DNA of 64,000 nucleotides, from contig JAODUP010000712.1 in the NCBI GenBank assembly GCA_025642065.1, positions 87,501 through 151,500 on the forward strand. The letters run 5' to 3'. The notes below the pieces were generated by a model. It had not been told where the DNA came from. It saw nothing but the letters and a program-made list of their open reading frames with translations, and made no database searches. Positions 46,209-59,858 of the stretch are shown here, piece after piece; position 1 is the first letter of the stretch; every line of letters starts with the position of its first letter. A program made the translations under genes and the position numbers. Source of the DNA: Paralvinella palmiformis. Lineage: Eukaryota; Annelida; Polychaeta; Terebellida; Alvinellidae.

Positions 46209-46249
46209 TCTCTCTCTCCATCTCTCTCTCGCTCTCTCTCTCCATCTCT

Positions 46250-46340
<91 letters not shown>

Positions 46341-46378
46341 TGTGTGTGTGTATGTGTGTGAGTGTGTGTGTGTGTATT
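46209..46378. repeat. Compound (TC)n-(TA)n-(TG)n microsatellite
   Basis: TC-rich 46209-46289, TA 46290-46336, TG-rich 46338-46378. The same order of motifs occurs at 59678-59858. All frames across it are low complexity. Confidence 0.97.
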
Positions 46379-46379
46379 G

Positions 46380-46971
46380 GTGTGGGTGTTCATCCATGAA
46401 ACTAATTTCTGCAGCTACCAGTCAACACATACGCGGGCATGTCTATATATCACAACCAATCCACCATTATGTTTACCCTCACATCGGATGGTCAATCCTA
46501 TCCAATAATACACCTTATAACAGTTAATATAGCCAGTATAAGATTTAGCCGAGTTCACGGTGTCGCTAAGGAACGCCAAGTTCCGTTGTCCTGCCCACAA
46601 TCAGATTGACGGCGAAGAAAATGTCAACCCTCTCCATTACATGGCCGTCAAGTAGACTTTGTGTAGAGGATGGCCAAATAATATGGCTAATACATGAATT
46701 ATCAAGGACGCGGGTGGACTTCGACGCCTTGACCGGGGTCTACTTTATTCTTAATGAGAAACCGTGTGTGCCAAGAGCACCTTTAGGTAAGGATAAAGTC
46801 GCACATTGTCCATAGAACGTCGCTATTATGGTCCATACAGTTATATCTCCGATAATGACACGTGGTAGTGTAATGGTGTTGTTCATTGTTGTGACAATGT
46901 GTCATGGATCTTCCCGAAATGCTAAGATATTGTGGCGTTTTTGCTAGAAGACATGGGCCTACTTGCATTCC

Positions 46972-46974
<3 letters not shown>
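46380..46974. other. No gene recognised, moderately G+C-rich
   Basis: The 69-codon plus frame 46606-46815 and the partly overlapping minus frame have no recognised domain. The higher G+C content than the flanks hints at an old insertion. Confidence 0.4.
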
Positions 46975-47389
<415 letters not shown>

Positions 47390-47523
47390 AACCCATGTCA
47401 ATGGTTTAGCTCAAATGAAGTTTTGTCAAATAATACAGTTATTTCTTAGCTGAATTAAATTAAATGTTTGTGTGTTCCATTTGTTATGCTGAATCTGAAG
47501 CAAAATAAATAATTCACTTTCAG

Positions 47524-47667
47524 CCAAATGGCATTACGATTGGGCGATCACCTGATTTGTCACATGTGGAAATAAATCAGAAACGAAAACAAAACCTATC
47601 TTATCAGTCAATGGAATTACGTCTGGCCGATCACGTGATATGTCAGGTGTACAAATAAATATTCAGA
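47524..47667. repeat. Tandem direct repeat, offset 83 bp
   Basis: Two copies of about 58 bp share ATGG.ATTACG.TGG.CGATCAC.TGAT.TGTCA.GTG.A.AAATAA. The second copy has the palindrome TCACGTGA. Function unknown. Confidence 0.75.
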
Positions 47668-48060
47668 AGCGGTTGGTCTCCTGTGACACTGTCCAACGAC
47701 GCGTTAGTGCCATTTATTCCGCCTATTCTTCTATCATTAGGCTGTCTACCGCGATTAGAGTGAAGATTTATTTCGGATGTCCGACTCGGTATAGTTGCTG
47801 GTACCGCAGAAAGGCCGCCAAATGATGTTGGAGACGCCTTGGCGAGCGGCAACGAAGGATGTTAGCTTCGTCTCGTGTTGACAGTTCGACCTTGGTGAGT
47901 CCTTTCATTAATGCACTCCACTCTCTAATCAGCTTTTGTCTGCTAGACGGGATGTTGTGGCGTGCTGACCACTGGTTTGACTCCATAGGCTGCTCACATA
48001 TACTAGGAATAACTGACAAGAATACTACTGATACCGTCTGTAACACAGAACACCAGAAAA
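47668..48060. other. G+C-richer stretch with overlapping open frames, unrecognised
   Basis: The minus frame 48046-47768 (92 codons; contains SSRQKLIREWSALMKGLTKVE) and the plus frame 47859 onward are both open. Neither matches a family I recognise. Codon-like composition and higher G+C suggest a decayed transposon part or an exon-like remnant. Confidence 0.35.
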
Positions 48061-48085
48061 CAGAGAGAAAGAGGGGGAAGGGTGT

Positions 48086-49442
<1,357 letters not shown>

Positions 49443-49639
49443 AAGTGGTTAGGTCGTGTGTATGTTTTATGTGTATGTATGTTATAGCTAAATGACCACT
49501 TCTAAAATAGAAAATAAAGTACATACATACTAGTAGATCTTATAAAATGGGGTTATTATTTAAAATAAAAGAACCCCATATATTAGTATACTATAATAAA
49601 GTATAGCTATAATTTCAATACATTAAACGATAGCAGTAA

Positions 49640-50714
49640 AAGAAGGTATTTCATTCATCCCAAATAGCAGGAATTGTTTCTTACCTTTTTTGACCTTCCA
49701 GCAATTATCACAAGACATATTATGCTATGGTTGAGATGTTCTGTGTTCTGTGCGTGCAGACTATGTTTGCAGGGCCGCGCAGATTAAGAAAATGTTATAT
49801 GGAGCTGTATATTCCGTCCAGTATTTGCGTCTTTGGATGAATGCCGTTTAGGTCTTTTGCCTGATCTTCAGCATTTAAAGGACTGTAGCAGGATGAGTCT
49901 GCTCTTAAAGCGTTATAAGCACTACTGACTCAGGAAGAGAAACACTGCATCGCATCTCGAATGGTAGCTTTGAGCAGAAAATGTGTGGTTGATGTATTTT
50001 TATAACAACTTTCGAAAGATGTACAACTCATCTTAGTAATATGTGGGAAGAGAATGATCTTTCCTAGGTCCGGTTATGTTCATTCTGTACTATGACGTTC
50101 AATGCTGACTTTAATCTGCTTGTCACTAATACTACTAAAACCATATATCATAATCATAATTTGTATAATAGTCATTATGTCTGATTTGAAAATGTAAAAA
50201 ATAACGGCTGGCAATTCGGCCATAACAGTCTGCTTTAAAACAGATGCAAGTATTCTAATGGTGATGAATAAGTCACGGTATTTATTAAATTTGAATGCAT
50301 ATGAGGTATTTGACCCTCTATAAAATATTACAAGGCATATTATACTGAAGTTGAGATGTTCTGTTTCCTGTGCGGCATATGTTACCGCGCATTCTAGGAA
50401 AGGTTTATCCAGAGCTGTATATCCCGTGCACTATTTACGTCTTTGGAGGAACTCCGTTTAGTTGTTTGGCCTGGGTATCCTACATTTAAATGACCTTAGT
50501 ACATCATTAGTGCTCCTGACTCAGGAATAGAAAAACTCCATCGCATCTCGAGCGATGTCATCGCGTGGTTCGTATGTTTTATATAACAACTTTAGTTGCA
50601 TATCAAATTCACCGTAATTGTATGTGGGAATATAATTATCTTTGATAAATCCTGTTATGTCAAGTTTGTACTATGGTGGCATTCAAGACTAACTCTAGTC
50701 TGTTTGTCATAAAT
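49640..50714. repeat. Old tandem duplication, offset about 620 bp
   Basis: Block 1 (about 49640-50129) and block 2 (about 50260-50714) align in the same orientation: CAAG.CATATTAT.CT at 49711/50331, GTTGAGATGTTCTGT, AGAGCTGTATAT/GGAGCTGTATAT, CGTCTTTGGA, CTGACTCAGGAA, CATCGCATCTCGA, ATATAACAACTTT and TATGTGGGAA.A. The DNA between the blocks (about 50130-50260) has a weaker relation to 51240-51340. Copies have diverged by many indels. Neither block has a sustained open frame. Confidence 0.8.
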
Positions 50715-50860
50715 AGCTGTTGTCTTGTTGAAGTTTGGGGTAGAGACCCCTGGCTCTCGCCTAATGGGCAGTGCAACCTTGATGCTAATTTCTGTTATTA
50801 TGCTGATGGCAGTTGTTTATCGTGGTGACACCTCAGTTTACTATAAATGTCATGTTCGGG

Positions 50861-51030
50861 GGATGATGATGATTGATGTTTTATGGCAATTTTTGTGCAC
50901 ATTGTAGGCTAAATGGGCCGTCATATTCGGGGGAGAAAAATCTTGCCAGTTGCCTGGATGGATGAAAAACAGCTCCTACTATAATGTCACTGCCGGAATT
51001 CGAACCTCTAGTCCATATATGGAGTCTGGT
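50861..51030 (-). repeat. tRNA-derived SINE, family S1, with tail
   Basis: Read on the minus strand: a B-box-like word around AGGTTCGAATTCCGG, the body GTGACATTATAGTAGGAG, CATCCAGGCAACTGGCAAG and TTTTCTCCCCCGAATATG, then GGCCCATTTAGCCTACAATG and ACATCAATCATCATCATC as tail. The tail is shared with the SINE at 30.2 kb and the body with 13.8 and 43.0 kb. It is the most complete S1 copy here. Confidence 0.8.
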
Positions 51031-51083
51031 CTGTCCCCATTGTTATTATTGGTGTGTGTACGGGTCTTTCTGGAGAAGTGGGG

Positions 51084-51509
51084 TTATGATAGGAATGTTG
51101 GTTTTCTTATGATCAATGCTGCTAGATAATGGTCTGGAAGTTTGTAGTCTTCCGGGCGGAGATGCCCTTTTAGTATTATTCGGTGCTTCGGGTTGTCATG
51201 TATATTTAAGAGCGTTATTATTACAATACCTTGAACAGCATACATTATGTGTGGTTTGAAAATATTAAAATTGAGTTTTAATAGTACGAAAATTACGACG
51301 TCATTACGCTCTGTTTCAGCGCAGATGTCAATTATATTAACATCTAAGCTATCAGTTTTAAAAGTAGTCGCTTCATGACGCCTGCCCGGTGAATAAACTG
51401 TCTTTTTCGAGACACTGATATATGGGGAATATAGTTTGTATAGTGTTGCTTTGAAGAAAGATATAGCAATTGAAAAATAGCTAAAAATAGGGTTGCTTAG
51501 ATAATACAA
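51084..51509 (-). other. Unrecognised 141-codon open frame
   Basis: This is the longest frame in the window that crosses no microsatellite. It starts MYYLSNPIFSYFSIAISFF and ends with HRIILKGHLRPEDYKLPD followed by a short hydrophobic part. I recognise no domain or catalytic motif. Part of it (around 51240-51340) weakly resembles repeat-associated DNA at 50180-50260, and the 5' end overlaps the start of an RA repeat, which argues against a host gene. A splice-bounded exon cannot be ruled out. Confidence 0.25.
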
Positions 51510-51735
51510 TTAAACATTCATACAACTGCAGTGATCTGACCAGGGTGTTCTACTTCCAAACAACACGGTTGTAGGTTATTCGCTTGTGTTGCTTAGCGGC
51601 TTAGGGACCAGTGAGACATTACACATGTCTCAGGGTGAAAAGTCCCCCGAAGAATCGTCCAGATTTGAATTCACTCTTCGAGGTTCTCTGTACCTGTGCC
51701 TTATTACATATTGCTGAAACAAACACAAATACCCA
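51495..51735 (+). repeat. RA repeat copy, plus strand
   Basis: It begins near TTGCTTAGATAATACAATTA, with GGCTTAGGGACCAGTGAG, GAGACATTACACATGTCTC, a shortened AAAAGTCCCCCGAAG part, CTCTTCGAGGTTCTC and CTGTACCTGTGCCTTATTAC. It is more diverged than the other copies and lacks the CA/TA cassette. Confidence 0.8.
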
Positions 51736-51769
51736 CCCTACAACAGATCATATTCATCCACATATAAAA

Positions 51770-51930
51770 ACATACGTGGACAACTTATATGTCTGGGTTA
51801 ATCAGTATGTGAGCACAACTAATCAGCTTTTCGTATGTGTCACATTTGTCGCACCCACAGGGAAAAGGTTATTTGTAGGCTACGTAGAGAAAGCAGAGGG
51901 TGTGGGTGTGCGTGCGCGCGCGCGTGTGTG
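51770..51930 (-). repeat. Inverted RA 5' part followed by GCGCGTGTGT
   Basis: The complement of 51780-51905 contains CGTAGCCTACAAATAACC, CCTGTGGGTGCGACAAATG and ACATACGAAAAGCTGATTAG, matching the plus-strand sequence at about 38950-39020. The two RA parts at 51.5-51.9 kb are thus head to head, unlike at 26.8 kb where they are in line. A short GTGCGCGCGCGCGTGTG run (51911-51930) follows. Confidence 0.65.
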
Positions 51931-52028
51931 AACGGTAATTTAAGTTAACTGAAAGAATAAACATCTTTAAACCCAGGTGTTATAGATATTTACCCACCAC
52001 GCAACCAGTCTAGATATGGAGACACCGC

Positions 52029-52030
<2 letters not shown>

Positions 52031-52078
<48 letters not shown>
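52031..52078. repeat. (TA)n microsatellite
   Basis: About 23 uninterrupted TA units. Confidence 0.97.
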
Positions 52079-52080
<2 letters not shown>

Positions 52081-55000
52081 CTCCACCCTCTTCAAAGATC
52101 AGTTTGTGCATCGGGCAAGTGCTATGAAGCGGCTACCAATTAAAATGATAGCTTAATTGATACTAAAAAAGTGAAATGTGTACGAACGCAGACTTTAACG
52201 ATAAAGCTCTTTAAGATGTTAAAATGTATAGTATAGGTCACTGAAAAAGATATTTCATATTTTCAAGTAAATATAACGTAGCAAACAATCAGTTTATTGC
52301 CTAGCATTACTGGTGTGACGTCATCTTTGACAAACATCACATAATGCCACAGCTTGAGAGACAAAATGACAAATTCCGACGAAAGTTTTGACCTTTCCAG
52401 GAATATCTAGTTCACAAGGTCACAGACAATGTGGGGACGATAATCGGTTTATCACCACTAACCGAAGATGTACAGTAAGCTAGTTTATATGTATATAAAG
52501 TAACCAACCTTAGCCCACTACTGGAACTACAGGCGCAGTCAGCGTAAGAATATATTCTTCTCAGCTATTCCGCTAGTAACATATTAAAGAAAATGGCATA
52601 ATTGAATGATTAGATAGTAGTTAATTTGTCATGTGCATTTTTTGTTTAAAGTGCGTTTTAATGATTAGCATACATGGGTTTCTATCCGGGATCCATCCCA
52701 AGGAGAAGTACCCGCTAACTGATAAATCATTCAGAAAAGACCCACAAAAAACCTTGAAGAGTCTTCACGCATGACTAAAACGATCAATGAATATGGTAAT
52801 AATGAAATGCAACGGGATCTGCTATTCATCACTGAAATGTGTTTCACGCTATTCTTCGCACACAACTTATTATTACCCTGGTCAATCGTGATGCATTTTC
52901 TGGAATGATTATTTTCCAAGAATAAAAATAAAATTGAACTTCACTTCTGATCATCAATAGGATTAAGGTAGAACTCGTTTTCACCCGTGCTTTAAACAGA
53001 CTTAAATTAAAAGAACAAACCGTCAGATACACGTTAGATGATGAACTCCATGTTCCAGTTCGTTAATCACTTCAATGTTGATTTCTTTAATATGCTACGC
53101 CTAATTGTCCACGAAGAATATTATATTATTATTATTACATGAATGTCTTTTATGACACAATAGAAGAACTAATATTAAAGTAATACTCTAACAATTATAA
53201 ACTAATTGAACACAGATGTCACAGTTTGTATGACGCCTTGGATCAACTATATACTTGTCTTTTGATTTGTGTCTGATATAATTATACTTTAGTCTGGTCA
53301 AACCTAGGTTTTCTAGATAAGGGAAACTGGGCAAATCCAGGCCCCACAAACGTAGAAAACACCCAATCCAAACCCCCCATTAGATGTTAGCGGTACAGAC
53401 TGTTCAGCACTCTAGCTACTTTGTTCCATGACAGACCGATAGTTGGAAGAAATGCTTAGTTCAAATTATATCACATATATGCCATTTTCAAATAATGACA
53501 GTAGAAAAGGGATAAATATAGCAGAGATAAGATTCAACGAAGTCTACATTTTGGGAAGATCACTGTTTCAATGCTGTCTCATGATACATTAATCTTCTGT
53601 AATTTTGTTCCCAAAAATGTAAATCCTATATATACAAATTTATGGTGTATTAGTTTCCTGTCCACAGGTTTGTGAGATGTATCTAGTTCTGTACTGTAGT
53701 CTAGTGGGCATATGACCGTCTTGATGCAGCCACCGGATAATATGACAAGATGAAAAGGCATAGAAGCATGTAAGGTCAAACCCTTCGTATAGAACCTCTT
53801 CACAAACAATTTGCAAGTAACTCCATTATCCACTGCAGTGTTGGAAAGCCTGTTCTTGGGTAATGTCTTAAAGAATCCCTAAAAACAGGGATAATTCACA
53901 TTTAGATTTGAGTATGGCGTGCCACTTGGCAGCAAGAACAATCCATTAAATCTGTTGAATATGTATTATTATTATTATTTTTTTTATTATTATCATCATC
54001 AGCAGCATCATCATCACCATCCTGCAGACTTACTTCGAATACAAAACGTCATACAGAAAGAAGAAAACCGGATATGACCAGAACAGATTACATTGCTTAA
54101 TCGTGGATTAACATTATTTATTAATTTATTAATTTATTGTTATTGTTATTATTATTATTACAATTTTTTTCCTCTCTTGGGAACACTATCTGGTCGCAAT
54201 ATGTTAGTTATTAATTATGTCTCTGTTTGTCTGTCCATCTAGTCTTTTATCCCTAAGGACTATGATGAAAACCTCCAGTTCTTAGTTCGAATTCGAGTAA
54301 CAATTATTTAGAAGCTATTTCCCTGTAGCGATATCTCTAACACCGTATGTCTAAGAGATGACAAACACATCAGCTAAACAAAACACCGAGTCACTGGCTA
54401 AAGGTAAATTTATATATATCTCAAATTCTACCCCAGGTTCCACAATTAAATTGAAGACTCAGTTATATTGTTTTATCGAGACGATTCCTGTCCGAATAAG
54501 AATGGGAAATCAGAGATATAACGTTTTCGTATCACCAAGACGTCAATGTTTCTACCATTATTAATATAATCACATCAGTGTATTATTTTCTTTTATTTAA
54601 AATAGAAGCCGTTTCTGGTGGATATATTGGATTATTTATGTTTTGCACTAATATTGACGTAATGCTGGACACGTCTGAATTCTTAGGCAATTTTATCTTC
54701 CAATCAGCAACTCAGATTAATGAAAGTAATATATCAGAAGAAAAAAACCTGATCGTTGGCTATTAGGATTTTCAAGTGAACAATAAATATATTACTATAG
54801 CCGGCTTCAGATTATTGATTATTATTGATAAATAAGACTGCTTTCTCATCCATCAATTTTGTGTACAGCGGTAATTAATTAATATATCTCATCGAATCTT
54901 TGATCAGCATGCAAGTGATTTATATCAGGGCTATAGTCTATTTTTTTTCTTCTTCCGTTTGTAAAGATCAAATGGTTACAAAATGTATATTTAGTTTAAC

Positions 55001-56080
55001 AGCAATGTGTTAAATGACAATATATACATGAGAACATGGTAAACAAAGGTGTAGTTAATGTTAGTGTTATGGACTTTGCATTACAAAAGTAAGTATGATA
55101 TTTTTAATCTTCAAATCACACCTACTCTAAAATCACAATAAATAACAATAAGAACCATTAGTCCATTAGAAGACAAAAGCTATTATGGAACATCCCTGAA
55201 TAAAGGATCCTCTTAAAGGAAAAGTTAGGAATTTCCTTAGTTAGCCGGTAATTGCATACCCTGATATAATCCCTATCTTTTTTTCTTCTAATTCGATATC
55301 TGTTCCAAAACATAATATGTGTTGCTCACACTAAGTATTTTATTAAGAACTGACAAGTATCGACACTGCTTACTAAACTGACAAAAATCTTCTTTGTAAA
55401 TATTATGGTAGCTTTAGAAATAGGTCTTTGTATCAGCTTCCCTTTTCTATGGCATCGAAATATAATATTAAAATTTTCATAGCTGGGTGAATTTATCAGT
55501 GTTTCTGAACTATTTGTTCTTAATTTAAAGGATGTCTTAATATAATCCGTAGTAGGTTTCTCCGCAGTCACTTTTCTAAGCAATGTTATGTTGCTCTCGC
55601 TTTAAATTGGGACAACTTTATTAAGCGTCTACTCTTTAATGTATACGAGGATGCCTTAAATTAAGATATATGAAAATAAGCCGTTTTATCTAAATGACCA
55701 CTGATACATAATTATATAAAAACAGAACATTTCAGAAATTGAAGCAATTGACTAAGTAACAATAATAAGGTTAGTGGTGTAAGTAATCTTATTTATAATT
55801 AAACCTAGCAAATAAGTTCCATGTCTATTCACATAAATAATTTCATATTTTAATAAGTAACACAATTAAATATTCAGTAATTTCTCAGACAAAAATACAA
55901 TTATTAATCAAAAGTTGAAACCAACAATTTTATTATATTTCCCTGAAGTACACTTTGCGAAATGAAAACCTTATATTTATTTCGGTTTAATAATCACTAC
56001 ACACTGATATTGATCACTCACGTTCAAATCTTGATTAATAACAATACTAATTATAATGGAGATAAAAGAAAACACCCAAT
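52079..56080. other. A+T-rich DNA without a recognisable gene
   Basis: A perfect CRE octamer lies at 52316-52323. Short (ATT)n tracts occur at about 53125-53137, 53965-53992 and 54137-54160, with a CATCATCAT/CAGCAT run at 53990-54022. Frames of 60-85 codons (52731-53032, 53579-53833, 54358-54766, 55326-55583) have no recognised domain. No transposon protein is visible. Confidence 0.5.
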
Positions 56081-56081
56081 T

Positions 56082-56118
56082 TATTATTAATTCTTCACGC
56101 GCCCATTACAGATATGTG

Positions 56119-56192
<74 letters not shown>

Positions 56193-56611
56193 TATATAAA
56201 GATGCACTGTTGCACTGTCAAAGGAATGATGTCAGTTGTGTCATCTAGGTACAAGAGGAGTACAAAAATAGAGTCATTATCTGGTGAGGATATTTTACGT
56301 AATCTCGGTGTAGCTGTGGCCTGTAAGTAATATCAAATCTACATTGAAAATATGTTATCGTCAGTATCTAAATGCAATGTTATTTCCATAAATGGGCAAG
56401 AATGGTCTGGTTCACAATTACATAATTAGCTTGATACCGAGTTTAACAGAACCAATATTCCTTCACCAAAGACAGACATATAAGCATAGCACAATAGGGA
56501 ATTTGTGCATTTGAATATTAACATTCCTGTTTAGATACATCAAACAAAATCCACCATAAATTGTGTGTACTAATCTATTATTAATTATTCATACGCCCAT
56601 TACAGATATGC
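56082..56611. repeat. Pair of 34-bp direct repeats flanking a (TA)n tract
   Basis: TTATTAATTCTTCACGCGCC plus CATTACAGATATG at about 56082-56116 recurs with few changes at about 56576-56610. Between them are a TA run (56119-56188) and about 390 bp without gene signal. Long direct repeats around a segment can mark an insertion, but no element is identified between them. Confidence 0.6.
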
Positions 56612-56839
56612 GCCCATTATAAGGAGTTACTTTAAGGTCAGTAAATAACACAGCGTCAATTGGTTATGCTGAGCTTAATTTGGAGGTGTGAATACTGGTT
56701 AACAAAACTTACTGTTGTGGCGGACAGAAACGAATAGATATGTCACATGGATATGTCCGGAAGGAAACGGATAAGTTCCCTGGAACTCTGCACCAGGGAT
56801 TTCAATATTTAAATTCCATTGTTGAGATTTGTTATCAAC

Positions 56840-57725
56840 AGTCTAAATAACTCAGCAATGGAACTGGTGAGAAAAACTTGTCAGGAGTTTTACAGTGTCG
56901 ATGAACTTGTTAAAGCTAAATAAATACTATATGCTGTCGGTGATTAGACTATTTTCCAAAATATATAAGACCATGTGATGGAGCCGTCACATCCGAAATA
57001 TATGCATTGGTAAATGATATCATAAGTAGTATTAGCAAACTGGATGGACAAGATAAGCTGACACATATTGCTGTGGACGTTGTAGGATTCAATCGACTTC
57101 CAAAGTGTATTCCTGCTGAAACGAATGCTCAAAGTATGTATGATAGGATACGCAAATTAGAATTACGAATGAAAGCAGCAGAAAAAGCTGTGTCAGAAAA
57201 CACCGGAAGAACAATTCTGATTAAAGGGGAAGTCAAGAACTATAGATCCTACGCATCAGTTCCCAAACACAACTTGAATGATTCCACATCTGAGATACCT
57301 AAGGCACTGGCCCTACAACCAACAAGGCTCCAATGTTAAATCTAATCAGGTAACATCAGACGCAAGTGAACCAACAGGTATTGGAAGCCAGCAGGCTAGT
57401 GTTAATAATGTTGACCATCAATCTAGTGTTGCCGGTATGGGGTTTCGGCGTCAGCCTCTCCGGACGATTACCAATGTATTTTGTCGTGCTGGCTCGATGA
57501 TATCCCTAGTATCGGACACAACGAGTGGATATAACAGTGGATATCGTTGCCAAGGCCAAGAGCGTACGAGACACCGTCCAAAGACAGTGCCAGGGACGCG
57601 AACGCAGCAGTCTGGTGCTTTGGCCAACTGGTGTTCATGTCAGACGGTTTTATGAACAAACGAGGTGGGGGCAGAAACGGCCATGGTGTAAATACACGTA
57701 ATTTAAATAGGTCAACAACAGTAGT
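56840..57725 (+). pseudogene. CR1-like LINE ORF1 remnant
   Basis: ORF1 proteins of CR1-group LINEs bind element RNA and chaperone nucleic acids. Here the order is an MELVRKTCQEFYSVDELVKAK block (56860-56923), a frame change, then SEIYALVNDIISSISKLDGQ (near 56990-57050), TQIAV-type HIAVDVVGFNRLPKCIPAE, and NAQSMYDRIRKLELRMKAAE, a coiled-coil-like stretch (open 57007-57339). Further frames carry the C-terminal GVHVRRFYEQTRWG end (near 57630-57680), with GGGRNGHGVNT in the overlapping frame. Frame changes at about 56925, 57340 and 57550 show it is dead. It lies directly upstream of the endonuclease at 57.73 kb in the same orientation. Confidence 0.7.
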
Positions 57726-57730
57726 TTAAC

Positions 57731-59010
57731 ATGGATCTTACAAAAATAAAACTTGGCATAATTGTCTCGACTACATGCATAAGTTATTTCAAAATGTTGA
57801 TTTTCTTTTGGTACAGGAGCATTGTCACTATGAAATTAATATCATATCAATGGTAAATTCAATGAATGATGTACAAGTGAATGGTGCTTCAAGTATGGAT
57901 CCCAATGTGTTACAAACAGGTCTACCACACGGTGGATGTTCTTTTATATATAGCAAAAACCTGAAATTTGAAATTATGCACGTATCTGTTGACAGCTATA
58001 GGTGATGTGCGGTACTCTGTGGTTTTACTAACAATGTCACAATACTTATGTTCAACATATATATCCCTTGTGACACAGATAATGATCAAGCTAATTTAGA
58101 AGCCTATATCGACGTGTTGTCCAAAATAAGTCATGTTCGTTCAAATTACATAGATATAAATTATGCTATTATTGCTGGTGATCTAAACACAGAAGTGACT
58201 CGACGGAACTCTTTACATACTATTGCTGTTTAAGAATATATTAAACATTAAGGCTCGGTACTATGTTCCGGTTGTACCGATGACGAAGTATTATTCACAA
58301 ATATTAATGAATGTACCACCTCTAGATCTAAATTAGATAATTTTATAATATCTGAAACTTTATCAAGTGACGTTTGTTGTTAGTATTCCATATACGAAGG
58401 TGATAATCTATTAGATCACATTCCAACTGTAGTGGACATAACTTTAGTACTTAATATTTTAATGATATCCAGGAGAAACTGTCCTACAGAAAGTTTCCTG
58501 ACCAAAGGCTACCCCTGGTCAAAGTTTATCGTATAAACATGTATTGAGTAACTTACTAGATGGCATAGAAATCCCAATTCAAGCGTTGTAGTGTACACAT
58601 ATGTTCTGTAAGGATCACAATAGTGATATTGATACCTACTCTAGGTACATAATAGCATCATGCATTAAGGTCACATCTCAATGCATTCCTCGTACAAGTA
58701 ACGTTAAGATTGCAGGGTAGAATGATAATGTCAAACTATATAAGGAACAATCAGTATTCTAGCACATAATCTGGCAAGATAATGGCTATCCCTGACACGA
58801 TAGTATATATGACATCAAACGTAGTACCCAAGCTAAGTATAAGCGAGTAATAAAAACTACCAAAAAGGTCATAAACAACATCACTGGATTGTTTAAACTG
58901 AATCCCAACGCCATGCCAAATATGTTACATAATCAAATTAATAAAAACGAATGTGACCATGAGCTGGGAAACTGTAGGTTCACTCTAATCATCAAAGTGT
59001 TCGTAATTAT
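57731..59010 (+). pseudogene. CR1-like LINE ORF2, endonuclease part only
   Basis: ORF2 of such LINEs begins with an apurinic-type EEP endonuclease that nicks the target. Visible parts: QNVDFLLVQEHCHYEIN (near 57785-57840), in which the EH of the catalytic QEH motif is kept; LPHGGCSFIYSK (near 57930); FNIYIPCDTDNDQANLEAYI (near 58050); the metal-binding AIIAGDLNTEV (near 58170-58200); TTSRSKLDNFIISETL (near 58320), and a final DHIPTVVDI block (near 58415) with the conserved Asp-His. Linker sequence follows (KRSTQAKYKRVIKTTKKVI near 58815-58870). The similarity fades at about 59000, before any reverse transcriptase motif. Stops and frame changes at about 58005, 58233 and later make it a pseudogene. 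The 3' loss is unusual, because LINE copies normally lose the 5' end. Confidence 0.85.
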
Positions 59011-59675
59011 ATTTACTACCAGGCGCCGTAATTGTCTGCTAATTTACTCAATAATGTTCTATTGTAATATTTGCTGACTTCTCATTCCAAGTAGCAGACA
59101 CTGACTTAGTCTGTCTCGCATCCTGCGCCACTCACTCACCTAATCACTCAGTCACACGCGCACTCGATGTGCTCTGGAACTGGACGCAAAGCAAATTCTT
59201 CATTAAGAGTGGTTTGGAGAAATCGGTTGTAAAGCTCCATGTCTTGACATTATTTATCTCAATTATGGATGTGACATTTGTCAATACCAAAATCATCCTT
59301 GTCTTATTGACATATATCTAGTCCACATAACATACGGTCTAAATATGGTCAGATTCACCGTTTGGCCGACGAATAGCGCGATAGTTTGTGGGATTTCTAG
59401 CTAATACTACCGTGTAACAATAATTCGGCACATTTCCTATAAACTGTCAGATATATAATTTCAGTAATGCTTCACTTACTGATAATAATTTAGTTGTAAT
59501 TAGCTTGGATAATATTATTCCTGTCGAATTATTTGGCTTATTTGTCAAAAAACAAGTGAGTAAAACGGTACGATTTGTGATTAATATGAGCAAACTAATT
59601 TTGATTGTGCATAGAGAGCAATATTATTTCAAGGTGTTGACATGTTAAACTATTTAGACTATAAGCGTATTGCTT
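59011..59675. other. No gene recognised
   Basis: ACTCACTC-type words lie at about 59125-59165; otherwise nothing was found. Confidence 0.5.
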
Positions 59676-59677
59676 TC

Positions 59678-59683
59678 TCTCTC

Positions 59684-59763
<80 letters not shown>

Positions 59764-59766
59764 TAT

Positions 59767-59800
<34 letters not shown>

Positions 59801-59858
59801 GTGTGTATGTCTATATGTTTGCGCGTTTATGTGTGTGTACGCGTGTGTGCGCCTTATA
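59678..59858. repeat. Compound (TC)n-(TA)n-(TG)n microsatellite
   Basis: TC 59678-59718, TA 59719-59758, TG-rich about 59768-59858 with GCGCGTTT and ACGCG interruptions. It has the same motif order as 46209-46378. Confidence 0.97.

Noticed and set aside
47524..47667. Start of an LTR retrotransposon
   Set aside because: The direct repeat is only about 58 bp at 83-bp offset; no primer-binding site, polypurine tract or gag/pol motif was found.
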